DNA of 64,000 nt from Sandaracinaceae bacterium. GTDB taxonomy: Bacteria; Myxococcota_A; Polyangia; Polyangiales; Sandaracinaceae. Below, in pieces: positions 49,388-57,312 of this stretch; the stretch's first letter is position 1, and every line of letters starts with the position of its first letter. Made by a program: the position numbers and the translations under genes. The stretch lies in assembly GCA_019637095.1 (NCBI GenBank), contig JAHBWG010000030.1, forward strand, positions 29,432 to 93,431, given 5' to 3'. The notes beneath the pieces are model-generated. The model saw only the letters and a program-made list of their open reading frames with translations. It did not search any database and was not told where the DNA came from.

Positions 49388-49699
49388 ATGTCCAACAAGC
49401 TCTTCGTCGGCAGCCTCAGCTGGGGGACCGACGACCACTCCCTTCGCGCCGCCTTCGAGCGTTTCGGTGAGGTCACCGACGCCAAGGTCATCACCGATCG
49501 CGAGACCGGCCGCAGCCGCGGCTTCGGGTTCGTGACCTTCGCCGACGCGTCGGCTGCCAACCAGGCGGCCCGCGAGATGAATGGCGCGGAGCTCGACGGG
49601 CGCAGCCTCAACGTCGACATCGCGCAGGAGCGCAGCCGCGGTGGCGGTGGCGGTGGCGGCGGCGGCGGCCGCGGCGGTCGCCGCAACGACCGCTGGTAG
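49388..49699 (+). CDS. RRM-domain RNA-binding protein with Gly-rich tail
   Basis: This 103-residue protein has one RRM: RNP2 is KLFVGSL (residues 4-10) and RNP1 is RGFGFVTF (44-51), with the aromatic residues needed for RNA stacking. A tail of Gly/Arg (a run of ten Gly, then RGGRRNDRW) follows. Similar proteins in cyanobacteria and other bacteria are often cold-induced RNA chaperones. Unlike many genes here, it has a long leader with a hairpin and a good intrinsic terminator. Confidence 0.93.
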   Translation: MSNKLFVGSLSWGTDDHSLRAAFERFGEVTDAKVITDRETGRSRGFGFVTFADASAANQAAREMNGAELDGRSLNVDIAQERSRGGGGGGGGGGRGGRRNDRW

Positions 49700-49726
49700 G
49701 CCTCGAAGCCCTGCCGAATGAACTGG

Positions 49727-49762
49727 AGCCGGCGTCCCCTCGGGGCCGCCGGCTTCGTTCGT
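49727..49762 (+). terminator. Intrinsic terminator after the RRM gene
   Basis: AGCCGGCG (49727-49734) pairs with CGCCGGCT (49747-49754). Inside, CCCC pairs with GGGG across a single mismatch, and the stem is followed by TCGTTCGTTCT. Confidence 0.75.
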
Positions 49763-49861
49763 TCTGGCGTCCTCGCGCGTGACGACTCGACACGTGAGCG
49801 CGGTGCCCCCCTTAGCGCGCGCCGAAGCGGTGATACCATCGAGGACTCCCCCGGAGCGCGA

Positions 49862-50545
49862 ATGAAGTACGAGCGCGTCCCCTCCCCGATCGACCAGATG
49901 CCGGTGCCCGAGCACCTGACCGCCCGCGTCGTCGAGCCCGGCGCCGCGCCGCGGCTCCACGGCTATGACGTCCAGGACGACCTCGCGCGCCACTACGGCC
50001 TCGGCGAGGTGGTGCTGCTCGCGCTGACCGGCGAGCTGCCCGATCGCGCCGCCGGCCGCGCAATCGACGTGCTGCTCGTGTTCGCGGCGCCGATCACGAT
50101 CGCCGAGGCCCCGAGCCACGCCGCCGCGCTCGCGCGGCTCTGCTCCGCGAAGCCTTCGAGCGTCGCCGCGGTCGCCGCGATCGGCCTCGCCGAGCAGGCG
50201 CGCTTCCGGCTCGAGGCGCTCGCGCCGCTCCTCGCGTGGCTCGCGTCGGGCCGCGACGGCCCGCCGCCCGAAGAGACCGAAGACGCCGCCACCGCGCGAT
50301 TGCACGAGACGTTGCGGTCCGTCGGCGCCGCCGTGAGCGCGCGCGACGCCGCGCTGCCCGTCGGCGCCGCGATCGTCGCGGGGTTGTTCGAGCTCGGCCT
50401 GCGCGAGCCGTGGCAGATCGAGGCCGCGCTCAACTGCGCGCGCTGGCCCATCGCGATCGCCGAGGCGATGAGCAACACGCCCGGCGCGCTCGGCACGTAC
50501 CCGATTCGGCTGCCGGAGTTCGAGCTGGTCCGGAGGGTCGAGTGA
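49862..50545 (+). CDS. Citrate-synthase-like protein, short and degenerate (first subunit)
   Basis: This 227-residue protein resembles the N-terminal half of citrate synthase: LHGYDVQDDLARHYGLGEVVLLALTGELPDRA matches the RGYxIEDLA...EVxYLLLxGELP region. The later parts are helical and Ala-rich and do not show the catalytic HGG, GFGHRV or DFYSG segments. It is about half the usual length. It may be a structural partner of the next gene product, which resembles the catalytic half. Its stop overlaps the next GTG (GTGA). It is the first gene of a four-gene coupled operon. Confidence 0.68.
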   Translation: MKYERVPSPIDQMPVPEHLTARVVEPGAAPRLHGYDVQDDLARHYGLGEVVLLALTGELPDRAAGRAIDVLLVFAAPITIAEAPSHAAALARLCSAKPSSVAAVAAIGLAEQARFRLEALAPLLAWLASGRDGPPPEETEDAATARLHETLRSVGAAVSARDAALPVGAAIVAGLFELGLREPWQIEAALNCARWPIAIAEAMSNTPGALGTYPIRLPEFELVRRVE

Positions 50546-50985
50546 GCCGCGACGTCATCGTGACCGACGTGGGCTGCGCGGGCTACGGAGCGAACTTCGT
50601 GAGAGGAGAGCGAGTCGCCGATCTCCAGCGGAAGGGTTGCTCGCGGTGGTCGCTCGTTTCGCGGTATTCCGGCGGGTCGGCAATCGAGCCGGACGACGCG
50701 GCGTTCCTCGAAGAGGTGCTCCTCGCGACGAGCGCGCCCGATCCGCGCATCTGGCCGCTCAAGGTGGCTTGGCTCATCGGCTCGTTCGGCGACTGGTGGG
50801 CGGCAGGCGCGGCCGTGCAGGCGATGCTCGGGGAGTGCCGGCTCGGGCCCTGGGCGGGCGGGGCGACGTGCGCGACGGTGGAAGCGTTCGTGCGCCTGCG
50901 CCAAGAGGACCCCGCGAGCTTCCGAGCCCGGGCGGTGGACTGGATCGAGTCGCGCTGGTCCAATGGTGAGATCGTCTGGGGGTAA
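50542..50985 (+). pseudogene. Citrate-synthase-like second subunit, 5' part (split by IS66 element)
   Basis: The first 147 codons of the second gene run from a GTG overlapping the previous stop to a TAA supplied by the inserted element. The conserved GPWAGGATCATVEAFVRL corresponds to the GPxHGGAN region of citrate synthase, with the catalytic His replaced by Ala. Joining to 53052 after removing one 8-bp target copy restores EIVWGFGVAGGQHR in frame. The present protein would lack its C-terminal half. Confidence 0.8.
50974..50981 (+). repeat. Target site duplication, left copy (GTCTGGGG)
   Basis: These 8 bp directly before the element are identical to 53044-53051, as expected for IS66-family transposition. 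Confidence 0.95.
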
Positions 50986-50998
50986 CTGTTCAGGCCCC
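50982..50998 (+). repeat. Left terminal inverted repeat of the IS66 element
   Basis: GTAACTGTTCAGGCCCC matches the inverted right end (53028-53043) in the first 12 nt and then with a one-base shift. Confidence 0.9.
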
Positions 50999-51072
50999 GG
51001 CGAACCTGGATCATCCCGGCCACTTAGAGATCCGGGATCGACAGGGGAATTCCGGCGTGATCTCTTGAGGGC

Positions 51073-52587
51073 GTGGATGCCGGCGCAGAGATCGACGAGC
51101 TGAGGGCGCAGCTGGCGGCCCGCGACTCCGATCTCGCGGCCCGCGACTCCGATCTCGCGGCCCGCGACTCCGATCTCGCGCTCCGCGACGCGCACATCGC
51201 GCGGCTCGAGAAGCAGCTCGACCGTGCGCTGGAGCAGCTCGGTCGGGTCGCCGAGCTGGAGGCGGAGCTGGCGAATCTGCGCGAGCTACTCGGTCGCGAC
51301 TCGAGCAACTCGAACAAGCCGCCGTCGAGCGATCCGCCGGGCACGGGCGCGAAAGCGCCGAAGAAGAAGAAGAAGGGGCGACGCCGTGGCGGGCAGCGCG
51401 GTCACGACGGGTCCCATCGCGAGCTGCTGCCACCTGAGCGGATGGACGCGTTCGAGGACTACTTCCCCTGCGAGTGCGCGCGTTGCCACGCGAGTCTGCC
51501 GCAGATCCCGCATCCCGGTGCGAAGCGCTACCAGCACACGGACCTGGACCGCGACGGGGTGTTCCGGACCGAGCACCGTCGCCACCGCGTGGCGTGCCCG
51601 TCCTGTGGACACGAGACGTGGGCGAAGTACGACCCGAACAAGATCCCGCGCTACCCGTTCGGTCCCGGACTGATGGCCGCGGTAGTGCTGCTCACGGGCG
51701 TCTATCACCTGAGCCGCCGCAGGGCGGTGAGGCTGCTCTGGGAGCTGCTCGGCGTGCGGATGTCGGTGGGCGCCGTGAGCCGGATCGAGAAGCGGATGAG
51801 CGACCTCGTGGCGCCGACCGTGGACGAGGCGGTGGAGCACGCGAGGGCAGCGGAGATCAAGCACGCCGACGGCACGAGCTGGTACCGAGCGGGCGTGATG
51901 GTGTCGCTATGGGTCCTGGCGACGGCGGCGGTCACCGTGTTCAAGGTCCTGCCCGACGGCCAGGGCGAGACGCTGCGCGAGAAGCTGTTCATCAAGGTGT
52001 GCGGCGTGCTGGTGAGCGACCGGGCGACGGCGCTGAAGTTCTGGGCGATGAAACGGCGCCAGATCTGTTGGGCTCACCTGCTGCGCAAGTTCGTTTCCTT
52101 CTCGCAGCGCGATGGCCCGGCCGGCCGCATCGGCGAGGAGCTGCTCGGCTACACGTCGATCGTCTTCGACTACTGGTCCTCGTTCCGAGAGGGCCGACTG
52201 AGCCGCGCGGAGCTCATCGCGCGCATGGCACCGGTGCGTCTTCACGTCGAAGCGTTGCTCGAGCGCGCGGTGGCCAAGGACATCAAGGGCCTGTCCGGCT
52301 CCTGCGAGGACATCCTCGAGCACCGCGAGGCGCTGTGGACCTTCGTCGAGCGCGCCGGGGTCGAGCCGACGAACAACCACGCCGAGCGCGAGCTCCGAGC
52401 CTTCGTGCTGTGGCGCCGCCGCTCGTTCGGCAGCCAGAGTGAGCGCGGTGATCGGTTCGCCGAGCGGATGATGACCATCGCGCACACGCTGCGGAAGCAG
52501 GGGCGCAGCGTGCTCGACTTCCTGGTCGCGTGCTGCACCCCTCGGCCCGAGGGCGAGCCGGCTCCGTCGCTCCTCGCGGCGAGCTGA
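51073..52587 (+). CDS. IS66-family transposase
   Basis: The 504-residue transposase has an N-terminal coiled coil, then a basic linker (APKKKKKGRRRGGQRGHDGSH). The IS66 zinc finger uses Cys pairs in CECARCH (~132) and CPSCGHE (~176). The DDE domain has Asp in IKHADGTSWYRAG, Asp in VLVSDRATALKF and Glu in EPTNNHAERELRAFVLWRR. The coiled coil includes a heptad RDSDLAA repeated three times by a 21-bp DNA repeat. The start is a GTG. Confidence 0.95.
   Translation: MDAGAEIDELRAQLAARDSDLAARDSDLAARDSDLALRDAHIARLEKQLDRALEQLGRVAELEAELANLRELLGRDSSNSNKPPSSDPPGTGAKAPKKKKKGRRRGGQRGHDGSHRELLPPERMDAFEDYFPCECARCHASLPQIPHPGAKRYQHTDLDRDGVFRTEHRRHRVACPSCGHETWAKYDPNKIPRYPFGPGLMAAVVLLTGVYHLSRRRAVRLLWELLGVRMSVGAVSRIEKRMSDLVAPTVDEAVEHARAAEIKHADGTSWYRAGVMVSLWVLATAAVTVFKVLPDGQGETLREKLFIKVCGVLVSDRATALKFWAMKRRQICWAHLLRKFVSFSQRDGPAGRIGEELLGYTSIVFDYWSSFREGRLSRAELIARMAPVRLHVEALLERAVAKDIKGLSGSCEDILEHREALWTFVERAGVEPTNNHAERELRAFVLWRRRSFGSQSERGDRFAERMMTIAHTLRKQGRSVLDFLVACCTPRPEGEPAPSLLAAS
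51121..51183 (+). repeat. Three tandem 21-bp repeats in the transposase gene
   Basis: The unit encoding RDSDLAA occurs three times in a row with near-identical DNA. It extends the N-terminal coiled coil by whole heptads and is likely to vary in number between copies of the element. Confidence 0.85.
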
Positions 52588-52592
52588 TCGGG

Positions 52593-52988
52593 CTACGCGT
52601 CCATCGGGAAGTAGCGCGTGTACTGCCGCTGACCCGCGCTGCGGATCCGCCCCTGCTGACGCAGCTGCGTCGCCGGTCGGTTTAGCTCCCGCGCCGTCGC
52701 CCCCACGGCCTGCGCGAGCACCACCATGGTCTCGCCTGGCTGGGCGCACACCGCCTCGTACAGGCGCTTCTCCAGCTCCGCGAGTCGCGCGCGCGAACGG
52801 CGCTGGGTCGGCGCGCGGCGCTTCGATGTCTTCGCACCGCCCCGCCCGCTGGGTGACTGCGCCGCGCGCCGTAGGCCCTCCCGGACCGCTGCCGCGACCG
52901 CCGTTTCACAGGCGGCGAGGTGTTCCCGCATCACCTGCTCCACCGCGCTCTGGATCTTCTGCTCGAGGGAACTCGTCGAAATCGTCAT
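52593..52988 (-). CDS. Accessory helix-turn-helix protein of the IS66 element
   Basis: This 131-residue basic protein lies convergent to the transposase, with 5 bp between the stops. It has an N-terminal helical segment, a Lys/Arg-rich linker (KTSKRRAPTQRRSRAR) and a C-terminal winged-helix-like domain (GETMVVLAQAVGATARELNRPATQL then a basic wing). It may bind the element's ends or control the transposase. No family name is recognised. Confidence 0.7.
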   Translation of the reverse strand: MTISTSSLEQKIQSAVEQVMREHLAACETAVAAAVREGLRRAAQSPSGRGGAKTSKRRAPTQRRSRARLAELEKRLYEAVCAQPGETMVVLAQAVGATARELNRPATQLRQQGRIRSAGQRQYTRYFPMDA

Positions 52989-53026
52989 GCTCCCCGGGTC
53001 GCACGAGCCGATCACGAACTCAAGCG

Positions 53027-53043
53027 AGGGGCTGAACAGTTAC
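53027..53043 (-). repeat. Right terminal inverted repeat of the IS66 element
   Basis: The inverted copy of the left end, reading GTAACTGTTCAGCCCC inward, is followed at once by the second GTCTGGGG. Confidence 0.9.
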
Positions 53044-53051
53044 GTCTGGGG
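53044..53051 (+). repeat. Target site duplication, right copy (GTCTGGGG)
   Basis: Identical to 50974-50981; it marks the exact right border of the insertion. Confidence 0.95.
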
Positions 53052-53427
53052 CTTCGGTGTCGCCGGTGGACAGCACCGCGTGCGGGACGAGCGCCTCGAT
53101 CTGATCGACGCCGCGGCGCGGCGTCATGGCCACGCGATTCGCCCGTACTACCAAGCCGCCTTCGAAGCGGCCGAGGCGATCGCCGAGGCGACCGGGAAGT
53201 TCCCGAACATGGGGCTCGGGGTTGCTGCGATCGGCCTCGATCTCGGCATGGACCGAGGACAGATCGAGGCGATGGTCTACCAGATGCTCGAGCCTCAGAT
53301 CCTGGGCAACGCCTTCGATGCGGCCCGATCGATGCCACCCTCCCTGCGGGAGGCGCGCGCCGGCTCCGTCCAGTTCGTCGGCTCACCGGCTCGTCGGTCG
53401 CTTCGTCGCGAGGAGTCGGACCCATGA
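53044..53427 (+). pseudogene. Citrate-synthase-like second subunit, 3' part
   Basis: These 127 codons form the C-terminal part of the interrupted gene. VWGFGVAGGQHRVRDERLDL matches the GFGHRVYxxxDPR motif of citrate synthase but lacks the His directly after GFG. GKFPNMGLGVAAIGLDLGM matches the YPNVDFYSG region, with the catalytic Asp replaced by Gly. The intact protein would have been about 272 residues and catalytically dead by citrate synthase rules. Its stop overlaps the kinase start (ATGA). It has no start of its own; reading may occur from within the element or not at all. Confidence 0.8.
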
Positions 53428-55097
53428 CGGGCACCGGACAATCCGACGAGATCCCGAAGCTCAGTGTGAAGCCGCTCGTAGCGCCCTCGATGTGGCTCAT
53501 GGACACGGTCGGCCGGGAGGCGCTCGAGCAGGCATGCCGGACCGTCGATGTCTCGCCCGATGTCCTGCTCCAGGGTACCGAATGGCTCGAGCTCGCGCGC
53601 GTTGGCGCGTACCTCGCCGAGGTCCGTCGGCACGCGCCGTCGGAGCTGGAGTTCCGCGAGGCCTGCGTCTATCGGATGCGAGAGGGGTACGGGCCGGTCC
53701 TGCTCGTCCTACCCGTCGCGACGCCGCTCCTGATGTTCCGCGCCATGGCGCGGACCGTACACCTCTTCTCGAACGTCAGTCGCTGCGAGGTGGTGGCCGA
53801 GTCCCGGACGCACGCCGTGTTGCGCTACGAGAGTGACGCGCCGGAGCTCGAAACGCGAGAGCTGTGCATGACGCGAAGTGCCGCTGCGTCGGCTCTCCCC
53901 ACCCTGTTCGGACTACCCGAGGCGATCCTCCGCGAGCGCGCGTGTATCGCGCACGGCGATCCCGTCTGCGAGTACGAGTTCCGCTTCTACACGCGCAGCC
54001 GGTGGCTCCCCGCGGTCGGGGGCGCGCTCGTCGGCGGCGCGACGGCGTACGGGCTGAGCCTCGCGGGGATCGACCCGTCGCTCGGTTGGGCGTCGCTCCC
54101 GCTCGCGTTCGGCCTGCTCGGCCTCGTCTTCGAGATGCGCAAGACCTCGCAGGCCAACGTCGCGCACGGCCTCGCGATCCAGGGCGCGCTCGAGGAGCTC
54201 GCCCGCCGCGAGGGTGAGGCCCGCCGCGAGATCGTCGCCTTCCACGGCCGGCAGCGGGAGTGGGGCCGCCTGCTCGAGGAGCAGGTCACCGAGCGCACCA
54301 CGCAGCTCGAGCTGCTCCTCGAGCGCCTGCGCGAGCTCGGACAGGCGCGCGTCACCTCGGTCCGCGGGGTCTGGCACGACCTGCGGAGCCCGCTGCAGGT
54401 CATGCTCGCCAACCAGGGCATCGTCCGGCGGGCGTTCGACACGGGCTCCGAGAAGCTCCTCGACGCGGCGCTCGCCGACGACCGCGAGAGCATCGCGAAG
54501 ATGGAGGAGCTGCTGCGGCAGCTCGTCGAGAGCGCGCGCGCGGATCGCGGGCTCGTCCCGTTCAACCCGGTCGAGATGGACGTCGGCCCGTGGGTCGAGA
54601 CCCTGCGCAACCGCGTCAAGGCGCTGGTGCACGGGCGCGACGTGTCGGTGAGCGTCTTCCAGCGGCGCGAGGCGCCCGAGCGCATCGTCACGGACCGCCT
54701 GATCTTCGATCGCGTCGCCGACAACCTCTGCTCCAACGCGGCGCGCTACACCGAGCGCGGCAGCATCGTCGTCGAGCTCGACGGCAAGCCCGGCTTCTTG
54801 ACGCTCAAGGTCTCCGACACGGGGTTCGGCATCTCGCAGGACCGCATCGAGCAGATCTTCCAGCCGGGCAACCGCCCCGACCCGCGCGCTCCGCGCAGCG
54901 TGGGCGTGGGCCTCTCGGTCGTCGTGCAGCTCATGGCGCAGGTCGGCGGGCGCCTCGAGGTGATGAGCAAGCTCGGGCAGGGCACGACGTTCTGGGCGCA
55001 CTTCCCGGTGCAGCCGCCCGCGGCCCCCTCGCCGCGTGAGGGCTCGCCGCCGAAGCTCGCCGACGTCGTCACGATCCGAAAGCCGCTCTCCGCGTGA
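53424..55097 (+). CDS. Membrane sensor histidine kinase with V4R-like N-terminal domain
   Basis: The 557-residue kinase has an N-terminal ~190-residue sensory domain ending in RACIAHGDPVCEYEFRFY, the Cys-His-x-Cys pattern of V4R/XylR-N type ligand domains. Two membrane helices follow (~192-235), then a coiled coil, an H-box VWHDLRSPLQVML (His near residue 316) and a HATPase_c domain (NLCSNAARY, DTGFGIS, VGVGLSVV). The sensory domain may bind a small hydrophobic ligand. It is translationally coupled to the citrate-synthase-like gene before it and to the TPP enzyme after it, which is unusual for a kinase. No response regulator is adjacent. Confidence 0.85.
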   Translation: MTGTGQSDEIPKLSVKPLVAPSMWLMDTVGREALEQACRTVDVSPDVLLQGTEWLELARVGAYLAEVRRHAPSELEFREACVYRMREGYGPVLLVLPVATPLLMFRAMARTVHLFSNVSRCEVVAESRTHAVLRYESDAPELETRELCMTRSAAASALPTLFGLPEAILRERACIAHGDPVCEYEFRFYTRSRWLPAVGGALVGGATAYGLSLAGIDPSLGWASLPLAFGLLGLVFEMRKTSQANVAHGLAIQGALEELARREGEARREIVAFHGRQREWGRLLEEQVTERTTQLELLLERLRELGQARVTSVRGVWHDLRSPLQVMLANQGIVRRAFDTGSEKLLDAALADDRESIAKMEELLRQLVESARADRGLVPFNPVEMDVGPWVETLRNRVKALVHGRDVSVSVFQRREAPERIVTDRLIFDRVADNLCSNAARYTERGSIVVELDGKPGFLTLKVSDTGFGISQDRIEQIFQPGNRPDPRAPRSVGVGLSVVVQLMAQVGGRLEVMSKLGQGTTFWAHFPVQPPAAPSPREGSPPKLADVVTIRKPLSA

Positions 55098-56809
55098 CCC
55101 GCGTCGTCGACATCTTCCTGCGCTACCTCAAGGCGGAGGGCGCGTACGTGGTCTTCGGCGTCCCCGGCGGCCTGCTCCACCCGTTCTTCGAGGCGATCGA
55201 GTACGACGACGCGATGCGGCTGGTCGTCTCGAAGCACGAAGAGGGCGCCGCGTTCATGGCCGACGGCTACGCGCGCGTCGGGCGCCGGCTCGCGGTCTGC
55301 GCGGGGACGAGCGGCCCGGGCGCCACGAACCTCCTCACGGGCGTCGCGTGCGCCTTCGCCGACGGTGTCCCGATGCTCGTCCTCACGGGGCAGGCCGCGA
55401 GCCACGCGCTCGGCCTCGGCGCCGCGCAGGAGACGACGCGCGAGGACATCGACGTGGTCGAGATGTTCAAGTCGATCACGAAGTACTCGGCGATGGTCAC
55501 CTCGCCCGAGACGCTGTCGCGGCATCTGCGCCGCGCGCTGCGCCTCGCGCTCACCGGTCGCCCCGGGCCCGTGCACCTGAACGTGCCGGTGGACCTGTGG
55601 GCCAAGGAGCTCACGGAGGAGTGGTTCGACCCGACGACGTACCGCCCCTCGACCGTCGCGTTCGATCGCAGCGCGGTCCAGCGCGCGGCGGAGCTGCTGC
55701 TCGCGGCGGAGCGCCCGCTCTTGCTCGCGGGCGCGGGCGTGGCCATCGGCGATGCGCAAGATCCCTTGCGATCGCTCGCGGAGCTCTTCCCCGCGCGGGT
55801 CGCCACCACGCCGCGCGGCAAGGGCGTCTTCCCGGAGAGCCACCCGCTGAGCCTCGGCGTGCTCGGGTTCGCGGGTCACGCGGAGGCACGCACCGTCGCG
55901 CTCGGGCCGGAGATCGACGTGCTGTTCACGATCGGCGCTTCGCTCAACGAGACGACGACGCTCAACTGGCAGCCGTCGCTGCGCCCGTCGCGCGCGCTGA
56001 TCCAGCTCGACATCGACGTCGACCGCATCGGTCGCAGCTATCCGGTCGACGTCCCGCTCGTCGGCGACGCGCAGACGATGCTCGTCGAGCTCGTCTATCA
56101 CGTGCACCGGATGCTGCGCGAAGGAGAGCGCCGCCGCTCCACGTGGGCGTCGGCGCCGCCGCCGACGCGCGGCCCCGAGCGCTACGACCGCGCGGACCTG
56201 CGCGTGAGCGACGCGGTGCCCGTCACGCCGCCGCGGTGGCGCGTCGACCTCGAGGCCGTGCTCCCCGAGGACGCCGTCATCTACAGCGACATCGGCGGGC
56301 ACATGCTCTTCAACATCCACCACCTCTGCATCCGCGAGCGGCAGCGCTTCGTGCTGAACCTCGGGTTCGGCTCGATGGGGCACGGCACGTGCGCGCCGAT
56401 CGGGACGGCGCTGGCGCACCCGGGGCGAGCGGTGGTCGCGATCGTCGGGGACGCCTGCTTCACGATGAACGGGATGGAGCTCCTGACCGCGGCGGAGTAC
56501 GGCGTGCCGGTCGTCTGGGTCGTCGAGAACAACCAGATGCACGGCATCACGTACCACGGCAGCGCGATGGTCGGCCGCAAGCAGCCGCTCGAGTGCGTGC
56601 GCTACCAGCGCCCGATCGAGGTCGCCGCCATCGCCCGCGCGATGGGGCTGCGCGCGTGGGTGGTGGACCGGCCGGGGCAGATGGGCGAGATCGCCGCCGA
56701 GGCGCTGCGCTTGCGCGAGCCGTGCGTCATCGAGGTCCGCGTGGACCCCTCGATCCCACCGCCGCTCGGGGATCGAGCGCGCTCGCTGGCCGGGTTCATC
56801 AAGCGGTGA
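55094..56809 (+). CDS. Acetolactate-synthase-like ThDP-dependent enzyme
   Basis: The 571-residue enzyme has the three domains of the acetolactate synthase/benzoylformate decarboxylase superfamily: VVFGVPGGLLHPFFEAI, the activating Glu in SKHEEGAAFMADGYAR near residue 49, and SGPGATNLLTGVACAFADGVPML. A central domain lies near ARVATTPRGKGVFPESHPLSLG, and the ThDP-binding segment is GDACFTMNGMELLTAAEYGVPVVWVVENN (~451-480). GDA in place of the usual GDG is a small variation. It makes or breaks a carbon-carbon bond next to a keto group; the substrate is unknown. The GTG start overlaps the kinase stop (GTGA). The neighbouring citrate-synthase-like genes suggest an acyl-CoA/2-keto acid pathway under the kinase's control. 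Confidence 0.85.
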   Translation: MTRVVDIFLRYLKAEGAYVVFGVPGGLLHPFFEAIEYDDAMRLVVSKHEEGAAFMADGYARVGRRLAVCAGTSGPGATNLLTGVACAFADGVPMLVLTGQAASHALGLGAAQETTREDIDVVEMFKSITKYSAMVTSPETLSRHLRRALRLALTGRPGPVHLNVPVDLWAKELTEEWFDPTTYRPSTVAFDRSAVQRAAELLLAAERPLLLAGAGVAIGDAQDPLRSLAELFPARVATTPRGKGVFPESHPLSLGVLGFAGHAEARTVALGPEIDVLFTIGASLNETTTLNWQPSLRPSRALIQLDIDVDRIGRSYPVDVPLVGDAQTMLVELVYHVHRMLREGERRRSTWASAPPPTRGPERYDRADLRVSDAVPVTPPRWRVDLEAVLPEDAVIYSDIGGHMLFNIHHLCIRERQRFVLNLGFGSMGHGTCAPIGTALAHPGRAVVAIVGDACFTMNGMELLTAAEYGVPVVWVVENNQMHGITYHGSAMVGRKQPLECVRYQRPIEVAAIARAMGLRAWVVDRPGQMGEIAAEALRLREPCVIEVRVDPSIPPPLGDRARSLAGFIKR

Positions 56810-56823
56810 GCGAAGCTCCGAGA

Positions 56824-57105
56824 TCAGCCCCTTGCCGCCTTTGCTGGCCGAGCGAGCCGCGCGAGGTCGACGTCCAGCCCATCGCAGAGGCGCGCGAGCG
56901 TGGTCAGCGTGAGGTTCGACTCGCCGGCCTCGACGAGCTGGAACAGCCGCGTGGACATTTCGCAGCGATGCGCGGCCTCCTCCTGGGTCCATCCGCGCGC
57001 GAGGCGTAGCTCGTGCACGTTCATGCCGATCCTCACCACGATCGTGCGGTAGGTCGCCGTGCGGTACTGCGCCCTCCTCTCGGGCTTGCGCCGCCTCTCG
57101 GCCAC
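56824..57105 (-). CDS. XRE-family helix-turn-helix regulator
   Basis: This 93-residue protein has a basic N-terminus and a classic HTH_3 domain (MNVHELRLARGWTQEEAAHRCEMSTRLFQLVEAGESNLTLTTLARLCDGLDVD). An internal start at MNVHELR is possible, but the longer form brings the start close to an 18-bp palindrome at 57140-57157, a likely operator. The gene converges on the TPP enzyme gene and is divergent from the type VI genes, so it could control either. It has no toxin partner beside it. Confidence 0.88.
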   Translation of the reverse strand: MAERRRKPERRAQYRTATYRTIVVRIGMNVHELRLARGWTQEEAAHRCEMSTRLFQLVEAGESNLTLTTLARLCDGLDVDLARLARPAKAARG

Positions 57106-57139
57106 GCCCGGTGCCTACGCGACGACGCGACGGTCTGAC

Positions 57140-57157
57140 CACGAAGCTAGCTTCGTG
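57140..57157. promoter_or_regulatory. 18-bp perfect palindrome upstream of the XRE gene
   Basis: CACGAAGCTAGCTTCGTG is fully self-complementary and lies 35-52 bp before the XRE start and ~155 bp before the type VI gene on the other strand. This is the size and shape of an XRE dimer site. Confidence 0.65.
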
Positions 57158-57312
57158 TTTCGGCTTGCCCCCGCCGGGCGGTTGGCGAACGATGGGTCTG
57201 TCGCGAGGAGGGTGACGCCGTCGTTCGTATCCCGGCGGTCAGCCCAAATGGGTTAACCGCAGCGGCATGCGTTGCAGGGCCTGCCGCGGCGAGGTAGGCG
57301 ATCGGAGGTGCG

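Larger units (their letters stand above)
50982..53043 (+). mobile_element. Complete IS66-family insertion sequence (2,062 bp)
   Basis: The element has terminal inverted repeats beginning GTAACTGTTCAG on both ends (left GTAACTGTTCAGGCCCC, right GTAACTGTTCAGCCCC), perfect 8-bp target duplications, one IS66-type transposase gene, and a convergent small gene. There are no separate tnpA/tnpB genes, as in the ISBst12-like subgroup. Ends and duplication are intact, so the insertion is recent. Confidence 0.95.
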
